Positions 26,573 to 38,900 of a DNA stretch of 64,000 bases are shown here, one piece after another. The notes under the pieces were generated by a model that was not told the DNA's origin, did no database searches, and saw only the letters and a list, made by a program, of their open reading frames with translations. The first letter of the stretch is position 1. Every line of letters begins with the position of its first letter. The translations under genes were made by a program, and so were the position numbers. The DNA is taken from NCBI RefSeq assembly GCF_002217435.1, contig NZ_MUHF01000002.1, positions 189,450 to 253,449 on the forward strand. The letters are read 5' to 3'. Source of the stretch: Flavobacterium reichenbachii (GTDB lineage: Bacteria > Bacteroidota > Bacteroidia > Flavobacteriales > Flavobacteriaceae).

Positions 26573-29500
26573 ATGAAAAAAATTTTCTTAATCTTTATGA
26601 TTGCTTTTACTGCGCAAGTATCTCTTGCCCAGGTAAAAAGTATTAAAGGTGTGATTACAGATTCTGATGGGATGCCGTTACCAGGGGCATCTGTTGCTGT
26701 ACAAGGCGGTCAAAGAGGTTCTACTACCGATTTTGATGGATTGTACTCAATTGAGGCGTCAAAAGGACAAACATTAGTTTTTAGCTATGTTGGTCTTGAA
26801 TCGCAAAGTATAGTGGTAGGAGATGCCGCTACTATTAATGTAAAAATGGGACAAGCGCAATCTAATGCATTAAATGAAGTTGTTGTAACTTCATTAGGTA
26901 TCAAGAAAACAAGAAAATCTTTAACGTATGCAGCACAGGAGCTAAAAGGAGAAGAATTAACTCGTGTAAAAGATGCTAACCTTATCAATACAATTGCTGG
27001 TAAAATAGCCGGTGTTGCCGTAACAAAGAGTTCTGGTGGAACTGGCGGATCTACAAAAGTGGTTATTCGTGGTAATTCATCTTTGTTAAACAGCCAGCCA
27101 TTGTACGTTATTGATGGTATCCCGATGTTGAACGCAGGTTCAGGACAGCCAAATGAAACTTTTGGTAGTTTATCTGGAGGTAACCGTGACGGTGGTGATG
27201 TTGTTTCCTTAATTAACCCAGATGATTATGAAGGAATGACAGTTCTTAAAGGTGCTGCAGCCTCTGTATTATATGGTAGTCAGGGAGCTAATGGAGTAAT
27301 TTTGCTTTCATCTAAAAAAGCTAAAACTGGTAAATCTAATATTTCAGCATCATCAGTAACTACTTTTGAAACAGCTGCTTATTTACCAAAATTTCAAAGT
27401 GATTATATTGCTGATGCGGGAGCTGATGAAACTTGGGGAGCTGCTGGAAAAACAAAGGATCACGTAAAGGATTTCTTTAATACAGGTACAACACAAATTA
27501 CATCTTTAGGCTATTCTGCTGGATCTGAAAATTCATCTACTTCGCTTTCGTATGCTAATACTTCTGGTTCTGGAATTATGCCAGGAAATAGTATTAAGAA
27601 AAATAATTTTGGTATTCGTCAGACAGCTAAGTTTTTTGATAATAAATTAAGCATCGCTGCAAATGCAAACTATACAAGCCAAAATATTATTAACAAACCA
27701 GTTAATGGTCTTTATTTTAATCCATTAACAGGAGTTTATTTGATGCCAAGAGGAAATGACTTTGATTATTACAAAAATAATTACGAGGTTTTTGATCCAA
27801 ATAGAAACTTAATGGCTCAAAACTGGATGACTAATAGAGATATTATGCAAAATCCATATTGGGCAATTAATAGAAATAAATCTGAAGATAAAAATAATTA
27901 TTTTAATGGTGCTCTGGCAGTATCTTACAAAGCTAATAATTGGTTAAGTATTGCGTCAAGATATAGCTACAATAGAGTTGAAAGCAATTTTGATAAAAAA
28001 ATATATGCTACAACACAAGGAACTTTATCTCACATAAATGGTAGATATATAAACGAGAGCGCTTTAAGTACACAACGTTACGCTGATTTAATAGCTACAA
28101 TCAATACAAACATTAGTACTGATTTTAATTTTACAGCTAACATTGGTACAAGTATAACGAATACGCTGAGTAATCAAAAAACAATTTTAGATTCAGGAAT
28201 TGGTACAGGTCTGCAATATGCAAACTGGTTTACATTGCATAACTTCAATTCTAATTCAGGTAATTATCAAACTGTAGATTCTCAAAAAGAAGTACAATCT
28301 GTATTTGCTGCTACAACATTTGGATATAAAGATATGTTGTTTTTAGATGTTGCTGCCAGAAACGACTGGTCATCTACATTAGTTAATACTGATAAATCAG
28401 GATATTTTTATCCTTCTGTTGGTTTAACAGCTCTTATTAGTGAAATGGCAACATTGCCAGACTGGATTAACTTTGGTAAAGTAAGAGCAACTTATGCTCA
28501 GGTTGGTAATGATATTTATCCTTTTATAACCTCTCCTACATACTATTACAGACCAGGATTTGAAGATCCAAAACCATCTGTTGGACCAAAACCAGGAGAA
28601 ACATTAAAACCAGAATTAAAGAGCGAAATTGAATTTGGTACAGAGTGGAGAATGTTTAATAATAGATTAGGTTTTGAAGTGTCTTATTATAGTTCTGAAA
28701 CTAAAAACCAATATATACAGGTAAAAGCACTTGAAGGAAATGTGAATGGATACAGCTTCTACGGAATTAATGCAGGAAGTATTGAGAACAAAGGTTTTGA
28801 ACTTGTTTTAAATGCGGGTATTTTTAGAGGAGATAAATTTTCTTGGGATTCGGCAATTAACTTCTCACAAAATAAAAACAAAGTAAAAGAAATTCCAGAA
28901 GAATTAGGAGGAAGAGTAAACCTTACTGATCCGGGTGTAAACAGCTATCAATATGCTGTTATTGAAGGAAGACCATTTGGAGTAATTGAAGGTAAAAATA
29001 TATTGAAAGATGATCAAGGTAGAATTTTATTAGATGCAGATGGGAAAATTCAAAAAACAGGTTTTCAAGAAATTGGAAATGCCAACCCTGACTTTATGCT
29101 AGGTTTTTCAAACTCATTCAAAATAGGATCTTTCTTTGCAAATGTATTAATTGACGGACGTTTTGGCGGTGAAGTAATGAGTTTGACAGAATCTCAGAAT
29201 GATTTTTTCGGAGTTTCTAAAGCAACAGGAGATGCAAGAAATGCAGGCGGTGTTAAAGTAAATGCCGTTATGCCCGACGGTACTGCTGTAACCACAATGG
29301 ATGCTAAATCATATTATTTTACTCAAGGTGTGGCAGGTAGAGAAGGTGCAACCGGAGAATATATGTATGACGCAACAAATGTAAGTGTAAGAGAGATTTC
29401 TATAGGCTATAATTTTAGTCCAAAAAACTTACCATTTATTCAATCAGCTTCTATTTCGTTAATAGCTAGAAATTTATTCTTTATTTATAAAGATGCACCA

Positions 29501-29608
29501 TTTGATCCGAATATTGCATTAAGTACAGGTCAAGGTTTACAAGGAGTAGATATTTATGGTTTACCATCTACTAGAAGTATCGGTCTTAATTTAAATGTAA
29601 CTTTCTAA
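26573..29608 (+). CDS. SusC/RagA-type TonB-linked outer-membrane transporter
   Basis: A 1011-residue protein: signal peptide [20 protein letters not shown], a CarboxypepD_reg-like beta-sandwich (about 23-105, [18 protein letters not shown]), a plug domain ([20 protein letters not shown], then [48 protein letters not shown]) and a large beta-barrel ending in the aromatic NVTF. With the SusD partner 10 bp downstream it forms the pair that binds and imports chito-oligosaccharides. The 259-bp upstream region separates it from the divergent kinase gene. Confidence 0.96.
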   Translation: MKKIFLIFMIAFTAQVSLAQVKSIKGVITDSDGMPLPGASVAVQGGQRGSTTDFDGLYSIEASKGQTLVFSYVGLESQSIVVGDAATINVKMGQAQSNALNEVVVTSLGIKKTRKSLTYAAQELKGEELTRVKDANLINTIAGKIAGVAVTKSSGGTGGSTKVVIRGNSSLLNSQPLYVIDGIPMLNAGSGQPNETFGSLSGGNRDGGDVVSLINPDDYEGMTVLKGAAASVLYGSQGANGVILLSSKKAKTGKSNISASSVTTFETAAYLPKFQSDYIADAGADETWGAAGKTKDHVKDFFNTGTTQITSLGYSAGSENSSTSLSYANTSGSGIMPGNSIKKNNFGIRQTAKFFDNKLSIAANANYTSQNIINKPVNGLYFNPLTGVYLMPRGNDFDYYKNNYEVFDPNRNLMAQNWMTNRDIMQNPYWAINRNKSEDKNNYFNGALAVSYKANNWLSIASRYSYNRVESNFDKKIYATTQGTLSHINGRYINESALSTQRYADLIATINTNISTDFNFTANIGTSITNTLSNQKTILDSGIGTGLQYANWFTLHNFNSNSGNYQTVDSQKEVQSVFAATTFGYKDMLFLDVAARNDWSSTLVNTDKSGYFYPSVGLTALISEMATLPDWINFGKVRATYAQVGNDIYPFITSPTYYYRPGFEDPKPSVGPKPGETLKPELKSEIEFGTEWRMFNNRLGFEVSYYSSETKNQYIQVKALEGNVNGYSFYGINAGSIENKGFELVLNAGIFRGDKFSWDSAINFSQNKNKVKEIPEELGGRVNLTDPGVNSYQYAVIEGRPFGVIEGKNILKDDQGRILLDADGKIQKTGFQEIGNANPDFMLGFSNSFKIGSFFANVLIDGRFGGEVMSLTESQNDFFGVSKATGDARNAGGVKVNAVMPDGTAVTTMDAKSYYFTQGVAGREGATGEYMYDATNVSVREISIGYNFSPKNLPFIQSASISLIARNLFFIYKDAPFDPNIALSTGQGLQGVDIYGLPSTRSIGLNLNVTF

Positions 29609-29618
29609 AATTAAAAAC

Positions 29619-31208
29619 ATGAAACTAAATAAAATAACAAAAACAGCTATCTGCTTATCATTACTTGCAACAGTAGGTTGTACAGATAATTTTGAAGATA
29701 TCAATACCAATAATAATGGTATTACGCCTGAATTATTTCAACAGGATTTTAATCATATCAAAGGTGGTTTTGCGCCAATTTTTAATAATATTCAAACTAT
29801 AACAAGTCAATTAGAGTGGCAATATCAATTGCAGCAAGGGTTGAATAGTGATATTTGGTCTGGATATATGGCTACACCAACACCTTTTGGAGGGTCAAAC
29901 AACACAACTTATAATTTAAATGATAACTGGAATGGCTTTGTTTGGAGTATTGCATATTCAAATGTTATGTATAATGCATATAATATTGAACAGTTAGCAA
30001 AGGGCAAATATGATCAGTTTTACGCATTAGCTTTAATATTAAAAGTTGAAGGAATGCACAGAGTAACAGATACTTTTGGACCTATTATATATTCGAAATA
30101 TGGAACAACTGACGCTACAATTGAATATGATTCTCAGCAAAATATTTACAATCAGATGTTTTCTGAATTAGATGTTGCTGTTACCGAATTAACAAAAAGA
30201 GTTGACTCTGGTGATGATGGAACTGCTTCTTTTGGTAAAACGGATTTATCAGGTTACGCAGGGAAATTTGAACAATGGATTAAGTTTGCTAATACATTAC
30301 GTTTAAGATTAGCGATGCGTATTGTAAAAGTAGATCCAGCATTGGCTAAAACTCAAGCTGAAAAAGCAGTTGCTCAAAAATTTGGAGTAATGAAAACAAA
30401 TGCTGATTTATTTCAGATTCAATCTCCTGTAAATACAAACCCTATTGCTACAATTAGTGGTTCTTGGTTAGATATTCGTATGGGGGCAGATATGGAATCA
30501 ATTTTAGGAGGTTATAATGATCCACGTATTGCAACATATTTTGATACATCTGCTCAATTTCCAGGGGAATACAAAGGTATTCGTACAGGTATCGAAATTA
30601 CAGCCAAAGGAGATCACCAGGATTTTTCAGGTATCGGAGCTGTTGTAAGATCTAAAAATATCGTTCTAATGACTGCTGCAGAGGCTTATTTTTTAAGAGC
30701 AGAAGGAGCATTAAGAGGATGGAATATGAATGGAGATGCAAAAGCATTATATGAAGCTGGAATTACAACTTCATTTGATCAGCGTGGTGCTTCTGGAGCC
30801 GCTGCTTATATTACAGATAATGTAAAAACAGCTAAAGCATATGTTGATCCTAATTTTCCGGTAAATAATGCTGCAGCAGTAAATAATGTTACTATTGCTT
30901 GGGATGCTGCGGCAACCAATGAAGTTAAATTACAAAAAATCATCACCCAAAAATGGATTGCTGGTTTTCCTGAAGGACAAGAAGCATGGTCTGATTACAG
31001 AAGAACAGGATATCCAAAGTTGTTTCCGGTGCTTAAGAATACAAGTGGTGGTAAAATAAGTACTTTATTAGGTGTACGAAGAATCAATTTTGTACAATCT
31101 GAAATATCTCTAAATAAAGGAGGTGTAGATTCAGGAATAGCCAAACTTGGCGGTCCTGATACTGGCGGAACCAGACTTTGGTGGGACACTGCTGCTGCCA
31201 ATTTCTAA
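29619..31208 (+). CDS. SusD/RagB-family surface lipoprotein (SusD-like 2)
   Basis: A 529-residue lipoprotein (signal ending LLATVGCTD, lipid Cys at about residue 21), followed by the FEDINTNNNGIT segment typical of SusD-like_2 proteins, and the helical TPR-like fold with the C-terminal WSDYRRTGYPKLFP block. It should sit as a lid on the SusC barrel and bind chitin oligomers. The gene is 10 bp after susC. Confidence 0.94.
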   Translation: MKLNKITKTAICLSLLATVGCTDNFEDINTNNNGITPELFQQDFNHIKGGFAPIFNNIQTITSQLEWQYQLQQGLNSDIWSGYMATPTPFGGSNNTTYNLNDNWNGFVWSIAYSNVMYNAYNIEQLAKGKYDQFYALALILKVEGMHRVTDTFGPIIYSKYGTTDATIEYDSQQNIYNQMFSELDVAVTELTKRVDSGDDGTASFGKTDLSGYAGKFEQWIKFANTLRLRLAMRIVKVDPALAKTQAEKAVAQKFGVMKTNADLFQIQSPVNTNPIATISGSWLDIRMGADMESILGGYNDPRIATYFDTSAQFPGEYKGIRTGIEITAKGDHQDFSGIGAVVRSKNIVLMTAAEAYFLRAEGALRGWNMNGDAKALYEAGITTSFDQRGASGAAAYITDNVKTAKAYVDPNFPVNNAAAVNNVTIAWDAAATNEVKLQKIITQKWIAGFPEGQEAWSDYRRTGYPKLFPVLKNTSGGKISTLLGVRRINFVQSEISLNKGGVDSGIAKLGGPDTGGTRLWWDTAAANF

Positions 31209-31317
31209 AAAATAAAGATTAAGAAAATATAAGTTTGGTTAGTAAATGGTACAAATGGCGAAAGCTGCTTGTACCATTTCAAAAACCAAAAGGGTAAATA
31301 CTATAAAAAGATAAGAA

Positions 31318-33255
31318 ATGAAAAGTGCTTTAGAAATAAAACCAGATATCAGTTATAAGAGCGCCGGAAAATTTGAAGAAACAAGATTTGAAAAAATACA
31401 TAACGAAATCTTCAAAAGTTCTACTGAAGCTTCGGTAATAGCAGCACAGGAAATCGCTCAATTAATCAGATCTAAACAAGAAAAAGGCAAATCTTGTGTA
31501 TTAGGTTTAGCAACTGGTTCTTCTCCGATAAAAGTATACGAAGAATTAGTAAGAATGCACAAAGAAGAAGGATTAAGCTTTAAGAATGTAGTGACTTTTA
31601 ATCTCGATGAATATTATCCGATGACAAAAGAGGATAATCGAAGCTATTACTATTTCATGCACCAGCATCTTTTTAATCATATTGACATCAAACCAGAGAA
31701 TGTTAATATTCCGGACGGTACTATTGCTATTGAAGAATTAAATCAATACTGTATTGATTACGAAATGAATATTAAAAATGCAGGCGGACTTGATTTTCAA
31801 TTATTAGGAATTGGACGTACAGGTCACGTTGGTTTTAACGAACCCGGATCTCACATTAATTCCGGCACAAGAATTATTACACTCGATCATATTACCAGAA
31901 TAGATGCTTCATCCGATTTTAACGGAATTGATAATGTGCCTAAAAGGGCCATTACAATGGGAGTTTCGACTATTATGAGATCAAAACGAATCGTACTGAT
32001 GGCTTGGGGGCAAAATAAAGCCGATATCATCAAAAGAACCATTCAGGGAGATATAAGCTCAGAAGTTCCCGCAACATTTTTGCAAAATCATCCCAATGCA
32101 ACTTTTGTTTTAGACCAATCTGCAGCAGTAGAATTATCGCGTTTTAAAACTCCGTGGCTCGTTGGAGAATGTTTATGGACACAAGAATTAAAAAGTAAAG
32201 CAATTGTTTGGTTATGCCAGAAAACAAAACAATCGATTTTAAAATTAACAGACAGAGATTATAACAATAACGGAATGTCTGATCTTTTGGCACAAGAAGG
32301 TTCTGCTTACGATCTTAACATTAATATGTTTAATATCCTGCAGCATACCATTACCGGATGGCCGGGAGGAAAACCCAATACAGACGATTCTTTTCGTCCA
32401 GAAAGAGCCAATCCGGCAAAAAAAAGAGTCATTCTTTTTAGTCCGCACCCAGATGATGATGTCATTTCTATGGGCGGGACTTTTTCAAAATTGATAAAAC
32501 AAGGCCACGATGTACATGTAGTATATCAAACCTCAGGAAATATTGCCGTAACCGATGATGAAGCTCTAAAATTTGCCGAAGTAGGCAGTGACTTTACAAA
32601 CGCCGGCGCAAATTCTATAAATTTTAAAGCTGTAATTGAATTTTTGAATAATAAATCAGAAAATCAAATAGATTCCTTAGAAGTTCGAAAACTAAAAGGA
32701 CTCATAAGAAGAAGAGAATCCTATGCAGCAACCCGATATATTGGTCTTAAAGACGAAAATACGCACTTCTTAGATCTGCCTTTTTATGAAACAGGGCAGA
32801 TAAAGAAAAACCCGCTGGGCGCAGAAGATATTGCGATTGTAAAAGATATTATAGCAAAAATAAAACCGCATCAGGTTTTTGCAGCAGGAGATTTAGCAGA
32901 TCCGCACGGTACGCACGAAGTTTGTCTGAATGCCATATTTGCGGCACTAAAAGAGCTGAAATCAGAACCCTATATGGACGATTGCTGGCTGTGGCTGTAC
33001 AGAGGTGCGTGGCACGAATGGGACATTCACGAAATAGACATGGCCGTACCGCTGAGTCCCTCAGAAGTATTATTAAAACGACACGCGATCTTATACCATC
33101 AATCTCAAAAAGACAGAGTAATGTTTCAGGGAAATGATTCTCGCGAATTTTGGGTGAGGGCAGAAGACCGCAATAAAAATACAGCCATCCTATACGATGA
33201 TTTAGGTTTGGCTGAATATGAAGCAATCGAAGCCTTTAAACGTTTTGATTATTAA
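31318..33255 (+). CDS. nagB: Glucosamine-6-phosphate deaminase fused to an LmbE/PIG-L domain
   Basis: 645 residues. The N-terminal part (about 20-290) is a NagB isomerase/deaminase with GLATGSSP, TFNLDEYYP and GIGRTGHVGFNEPGS (Thr168, His170, Glu175). In E. coli NagB the residue at Thr168 is Asp (GNDGH), a catalytic residue. The C-terminal part (about 370-620) is LmbE-like with the zinc motif SPHPDDDVISMGGT and DPHGTHEVC, the fold of GlcNAc deacetylases. The fusion could deacetylate and deaminate amino sugars, though that is an inference. It lies in the chitin operon 109 bp after susD. Confidence 0.92.
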   Translation: MKSALEIKPDISYKSAGKFEETRFEKIHNEIFKSSTEASVIAAQEIAQLIRSKQEKGKSCVLGLATGSSPIKVYEELVRMHKEEGLSFKNVVTFNLDEYYPMTKEDNRSYYYFMHQHLFNHIDIKPENVNIPDGTIAIEELNQYCIDYEMNIKNAGGLDFQLLGIGRTGHVGFNEPGSHINSGTRIITLDHITRIDASSDFNGIDNVPKRAITMGVSTIMRSKRIVLMAWGQNKADIIKRTIQGDISSEVPATFLQNHPNATFVLDQSAAVELSRFKTPWLVGECLWTQELKSKAIVWLCQKTKQSILKLTDRDYNNNGMSDLLAQEGSAYDLNINMFNILQHTITGWPGGKPNTDDSFRPERANPAKKRVILFSPHPDDDVISMGGTFSKLIKQGHDVHVVYQTSGNIAVTDDEALKFAEVGSDFTNAGANSINFKAVIEFLNNKSENQIDSLEVRKLKGLIRRRESYAATRYIGLKDENTHFLDLPFYETGQIKKNPLGAEDIAIVKDIIAKIKPHQVFAAGDLADPHGTHEVCLNAIFAALKELKSEPYMDDCWLWLYRGAWHEWDIHEIDMAVPLSPSEVLLKRHAILYHQSQKDRVMFQGNDSREFWVRAEDRNKNTAILYDDLGLAEYEAIEAFKRFDY

Positions 33256-33404
33256 AATTACTTTCTACGATTTGTTTTAAACCAAATCAAATGACAGGAT
33301 TCAGATAATTTACAGCGATTAGTGAGAAGCAGCAGATCTTCTGAATTTTTGTCTTTTTATAAATTTAATATTATCAGTGATAATATTTTTCAACGCCATT
33401 AAAA

Positions 33405-35471
33405 ATGAAATATCTATTTGTACTACTATTAGCAGGTCTGACAGCTGGTGCTCAAATCAAAAAAGAAGAGCTAAACCTAATGCCATGGCCACAAACTGTT
33501 GCTGTAAACGAGGGAATTTTTACCTTAAAGAGAGATTTTAAAGTAAACATTGTCGGAAATCCCAATCCAAGAATTTTTGGAGGAGTAACTCGTTTTTTGC
33601 GCCGGCTGGATGGTAGAACAGGAATGTTTTTCGAGCAGGGTTTTATTTCAAGATTAAATGAAGTTCCGACTGCACAATTGCAAATAAACTGTACAAAGAG
33701 CGGTAAAATAGGCTTGTATGAAGATGAAAGTTATCATCTGGATATTAAACAAAATCAGATTACAATAAATGCCGTTAGTGATTTGGGGGCTTTACACGGA
33801 CTTGAAACTTTGCTGCAAATGCTCCAGAATACAAGCACTTCATTTTATTTTCCGGCAGCACAAATTTCAGATTTCCCAAGATTTACTTGGAGAGGTTTAA
33901 TGATAGATGCAGCGAGGCATTTTCAGCCTATTGATGTAATCAAAAGAAATATTGACGGATTGGCAGCCATGAAAATGAATGTTTTTCACTGGCATTTGGT
34001 AGACGATCAAGGCTGGAGAATCGAAATGAAAAAACACCCAAAACTAATAGAATTAGCTTCGGACGGACTTTATTATACACAGGAAGAAATTAAAAATATT
34101 GTAAAATACGCAGATGAAAGAGGTATTTTGATAGTTCCGGAAATTGATGTTCCCGGTCACGGATCTGCTATTTTAACGGCTTACCCGGAAATAGGAAGTA
34201 AGGTAATCACGCTCAAAGGAGGAACTGCAGAAAACAACATTCAGGGTTCTGCGATTGCAACTTACGGAATCGAAAGGAATGCAGGTATTTTCTCGCCGAC
34301 ATTAGATCCTTCAAATCCTAAAACCTATCAATTGCTAAGCGAAATTTTTGATGAGGTTTGTCCTTTGTTTCCTGGAGCTTATTTTCATATCGGGGGAGAT
34401 GAAAATGAAGGCAAAGACTGGGATGCAAATCCAAAAATACAGGAATTTAAAAAGAAAAATAAACTGGCAACCAATCACGAATTACAGACTTACTTTACGA
34501 TGCAGTTGGTTCCGATGCTTAAAAAACACGGCAAGCAATTGATGGGCTGGGAAGAAATTATGACCAAAAATATGTCTAAAGATGCGATCATTCATTCCTG
34601 GAGAGGTCCAAACGAAGGCATGGTCGCCGGGCAGTCATTAGTAGATGCGGTAAAAAAAGGATATAAAACAGTTTTGTCAAACGGTTATTATATTGATTTA
34701 ATGTATCCTGTAGGAAGTCATTATCTGAATGATCCAATGCCAAAAGATGCCACACTAACAGCCGACGAAAAAGCCAGAATTTTAGGCGGAGAAGCAACAA
34801 TGTGGTCAGAACTGGCAACAGCATCAACTATAGATTCCAGAATTTGGCCCAGAACTGCTGCAATCGCAGAACGACTTTGGTCTGCAGAAGAGGTTACAGA
34901 TTTGGCTAGTATGCGCAAACGTCTCGATGTAATTTCTTTTAGGCTGGAAGAGTTAGGATTAACACATATCAGGAATAAAGCAGTCATCTTAAGAAATATT
35001 GCAAATAATCAGAATATAAAATCGCTTAACGAATTTACCAATGTCTGCGAGCCGTTAAAAGGATATACGCGCAACAAAGGCGGAACAGAATATCAAATGT
35101 ATTCTCCGTTTACCTTGTTTGCAGATGCCTGTACATCAGACGCAAAAGATGCTTTAGGTTTTGATGCTGTAGTAAATCAATATTTAGCAGGTAAAACCCC
35201 AGAGAATAAGGCAAAAGTCACTGCATATCTTAATAAATGGATAGCAGTAAATAAAGGCTTAATAGAGCTTAGCGCCAATGCACCTCTTGTACAGCCAATT
35301 TTACCTTTGTCGAAAAAGTTAAATGATGCCTCTCAGGCTTTGCTGCTTGTTTTAGATAATAAGTCGACACTGAAAAAAGATGATTTAAAAAGAATAATAG
35401 AAGACTGCAATACAAAAGAAGACGCTGATGTTGAGTTAGCAGTGTATGAAAGTTTAAAGAAATTGATTTAA
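33405..35471 (+). CDS. Beta-N-acetylhexosaminidase, GH20
   Basis: A 688-residue periplasmic or secreted enzyme (signal peptide to about residue 16). An N-terminal GH20b domain (about 20-150) precedes the catalytic barrel with RGLMIDAARHF, HWHLVDDQGWR, VPEIDVPGHG and the catalytic pair Asp332-Glu333 in HIGGDENEG, then WPRTAAIAERLW. It removes terminal GlcNAc from chito-oligosaccharides by substrate-assisted catalysis. Located between nagB and the chitinase gene. Confidence 0.96.
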   Translation: MKYLFVLLLAGLTAGAQIKKEELNLMPWPQTVAVNEGIFTLKRDFKVNIVGNPNPRIFGGVTRFLRRLDGRTGMFFEQGFISRLNEVPTAQLQINCTKSGKIGLYEDESYHLDIKQNQITINAVSDLGALHGLETLLQMLQNTSTSFYFPAAQISDFPRFTWRGLMIDAARHFQPIDVIKRNIDGLAAMKMNVFHWHLVDDQGWRIEMKKHPKLIELASDGLYYTQEEIKNIVKYADERGILIVPEIDVPGHGSAILTAYPEIGSKVITLKGGTAENNIQGSAIATYGIERNAGIFSPTLDPSNPKTYQLLSEIFDEVCPLFPGAYFHIGGDENEGKDWDANPKIQEFKKKNKLATNHELQTYFTMQLVPMLKKHGKQLMGWEEIMTKNMSKDAIIHSWRGPNEGMVAGQSLVDAVKKGYKTVLSNGYYIDLMYPVGSHYLNDPMPKDATLTADEKARILGGEATMWSELATASTIDSRIWPRTAAIAERLWSAEEVTDLASMRKRLDVISFRLEELGLTHIRNKAVILRNIANNQNIKSLNEFTNVCEPLKGYTRNKGGTEYQMYSPFTLFADACTSDAKDALGFDAVVNQYLAGKTPENKAKVTAYLNKWIAVNKGLIELSANAPLVQPILPLSKKLNDASQALLLVLDNKSTLKKDDLKRIIEDCNTKEDADVELAVYESLKKLI

Positions 35472-35942
35472 AATTAGGTTTGAATTTATGTTGAATAGTT
35501 GAATCGCCATTATATTGTTATTTAGAGTTAATAATATTTTTATCTCTATTGGAGAATTCTGATAGAGATAATTCTGGCGAGAAAAAAAGCAAATTTCAAA
35601 ACCTTCAAAAATATATGTTGCACTGATTAAAAATAACCACAGTATTAACCTTTAAAAACCAAATAAAAGAATAGAATAAAACATGACAAACAGAGTATAG
35701 ATTGATGAGTCGTCCCAAATTTATCATTTGTATTTAAGATTAATTTTTTTTGAAATTATAAATAAATATCAATCACTGCTTACTACTGATTATGGACTAA
35801 TTAGTAATGGTAATATTTATCTATAGAATCTAATTTATTTCAAATTGACTGCAGGCTTCCAACTTGTAGTTAAGCGAAACTCATGTGTCTTTATGACACT
35901 GCAGGTAATTATTTATTTTCTATTAACCAATATTTATTAATT
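35472..35942 (+). other. Long spacer upstream of the chitinase gene
   Basis: 471 bp with no gene that I can support. It is AT-rich. A small inverted repeat (agaatt...aattct near 35549-35575) and several homopolymer tracts are the only structure; I find no exact TAnnTTTG box or terminator. The length suggests that chiA has its own promoter here. Confidence 0.5.
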
Positions 35943-38900
35943 ATGAAACATTATTACAGATTACTCTTTTTGTTATTGTTTCCTCTACTCGTGTCTGCCC
36001 AGCTGGCTCACGGAAAGAAAGTAGTGGGGTATTATGCACAATGGTCTATTTATGCAAGGGACTTTAATGTTCCTAAAATTGATGGAAGTAAGTTGACGCA
36101 TTTGAATTATTCTTTTTATGGGACAACTTTTGATCCTGCCCATCCGGAGAATACCAAATTACATTGTTTGGACACCTATGCTGATTTTGAGCATATGGAA
36201 GGCGGAATCCCATGGGATGCTCCGATAAAAGGAAACTTTTATGATTTGAAGAAATTAAAAGAAAAGTATCCTCACCTAAAAATCTTAATATCTGTTGGAG
36301 GATGGACAAAAGGCCAGGATCTTTCTCCAATTGCTGCAAGTCCTGTAGCAAGAGCTGCTTTGGCTGCAGACATGGCCAACTTTATTACAACTTATCCTTT
36401 TATTGATGGCTTTGATATCGATTGGGAATATCCTCTTTCTGGCGGAACTGACGGAACAGAAGTGGTAAACGGTTCTCCGGTTCCTCCACAAAAGTACAGC
36501 CCTGATGATAATAAAAATTTGGTTTATTTACTAAAAGCCATGCGTCAGGCGATGCCAAATAAATTAGTTACAATTGCTGCCGGAAACAATGTTAGAAATG
36601 TTTCTAAACAATATTTAGGACCAAATAACAGAGCCCAATATGGCATGGCAGAAGATATCTCGACTTATTGCGATTATATCACCTATTTCGGATATGATTT
36701 TGGCGGAAACTGGTACGATAAAACCTGTTACAATGCTCCATTATATGCAAGCGGTAATACAAACGATCCGCTGTATGGTGCAGCTCAATCTGAATCATTA
36801 GATGAATTAACGAATCAGTACTTGAATGTTATTGGTTTTCCTGCCAATAAATTAATCATGGGATTGCCTTTCTACGGAAAAAAATTCGATCACGTAGCCA
36901 ACAACGGAACAAATCCAAATTTACCAGGATTATTCGTTTCGGCACCACGAGATATTGTTCCAGGATGTACAAATCCGCAAAATCCAATAGGTACATGGGA
37001 TGGTTCGGGAGCATGCGAACGTTCAGGAAGTATAGAGATCTGCGATTTAGTAGGTAATCCTGTTACCAATTCGCACGCTTATTTAGATCCAAATACAATG
37101 CAGGTAACACCAGCAGCAGCTTCGGCAGGATGGGTTCGTTATTTTGACAATACAACCAAAGTGCCTTATTTATACAATTCGACTTTAAAACAGTTTATCA
37201 GTTATGAAGATAAACAATCTATGGATTTAAAAGTTCAATATATTAAATCAAAAAATCTGGCCGGTGGAATGATTTGGGAATTATCTCAGGATACAAGAGG
37301 TTCTGTCCCTAATGCATTACTAAATCAGGTAGATACCTCTTTCGGAAGCATTGTTGTCGGAACTGTCAGCATTGCCGGTTCTGTAAAAAATGGATCAGCT
37401 TTAGTTTCAGATGTTACAGTAGAATTGCGCAATGCGAGCAACGTTGTTTTGCAAACCGTTGTTTCTACAACGGGTAATTTTACATTCAGTAACTTAACTT
37501 CAGGACAAAATTATACATTAACAGCTTTAAAAGCAACTTATACATTTACACCCGTAACATTATCAAACGTAACAGTAAATCAAACAGCAGTTGTTATTAA
37601 CGGGACGCAGCCAACGTACACAGTAAGCGGAACAGTTCTTAACGGAACGACTCCAGTTTCTGGTGTAACTGTTACAGCGACAGCAGGATCAACAGTTTTA
37701 ACAGCAGTTTCTAATGCAAGCGGTCTTTACAGCGTTGCAGGTTTAACTGCTGGCCTGAATTTTACGGTTACTGCAGCAAAAACCGGATTTTCTTATACTC
37801 CGGCTTCAACAGTGTACAACGCAATTGATGCCAGTAAAACGTTGAATTTCATTCAGGGAGCAGCAGTTGTTAATTACACAGTAAGCGGAACAATCTTAAA
37901 TAATGCAGCTCCGGTTTCTGGTGTAACAGTTACAGCATCTTCATCAGCAGGAAACTTTACAGCAGTTACAAATACAAGCGGAACATACTCGCTGAGTTTA
38001 CCTTCCGGAGGCAATTATACTGTAACCGCTGCATTAACAGGACAAACTTTTACTCCAGCCTCAACAGTTTATTCTAATTTGAATGCAGATAAAACCTTAA
38101 ACTTCGCACAGAATACAGCTGTTAGTGCAAGTAAAATCAGCGGAACAGTTAAAAATGGAACAACTCCGGTTTCTGGTGCCAAAGTCGAAATAGTTTTACC
38201 TTGGACAGATAACACACATAACTGGAAAAGTGTAATTGCAATAACAGATGCGCAGGGAAAATATAGTTTTGATAATTCAGTTGTAGCAGGATATACAACA
38301 GTCACAAGTTTGAAATTAAATTCTTGGGAAAATGGGGAAGTAGCTTATTTTCCAAATAATCTGGCAAACTTTGCAGTTCCTGCAAACCCGGCTGTTTATG
38401 ATTTTAATACAAACGCTGCAGCAAAAACTGCAAAAATCTTAGCTGCAAACTTAATCAGCGGAACAGTTAAAAATGGAACAACTCCGGTTTCTGGTGCCAA
38501 AGTTGAAATAGTTTTACCTTGGACAGATAATACACACAACTGGAAAAGTGTTTTGGCAACAACAGATGCACAAGGAAATTATACTTTCGATAATTCAGTT
38601 GTAGCTGGTTATACCCAGATTTTAAGTTTAAAATTAAACTCATGGGAGAATGGAGAAGCAGCTTATTTTCCAAATAACCTGACAAACTTTGCAGTGCCAA
38701 CAACGCCAACGGTTTATGATTTTAATAGACAAGCGGTGGTTGCAACTAAGCCAGTGGTTGCTATTACAGCGCCAACAGCTTCGGCAATTGCTATAAATTT
38801 AGGAGCAGCAATTAACTTTGTTGCAACTGTTGGATTAAGTGCTTCTGATGCTACTACAATCTCATCTGTTGTATTTAGTTTAGATGGACAAAGCTTGACT

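Noticed and set aside
32849..33226. 125-residue minus-strand frame in the nagB-LmbE gene
   Set aside because: Antisense to conserved LmbE residues; no promoter or homologous pattern.
35883..35942. Earlier start for the chitinase
   Set aside because: It would put 20 residues ahead of a standard signal peptide.
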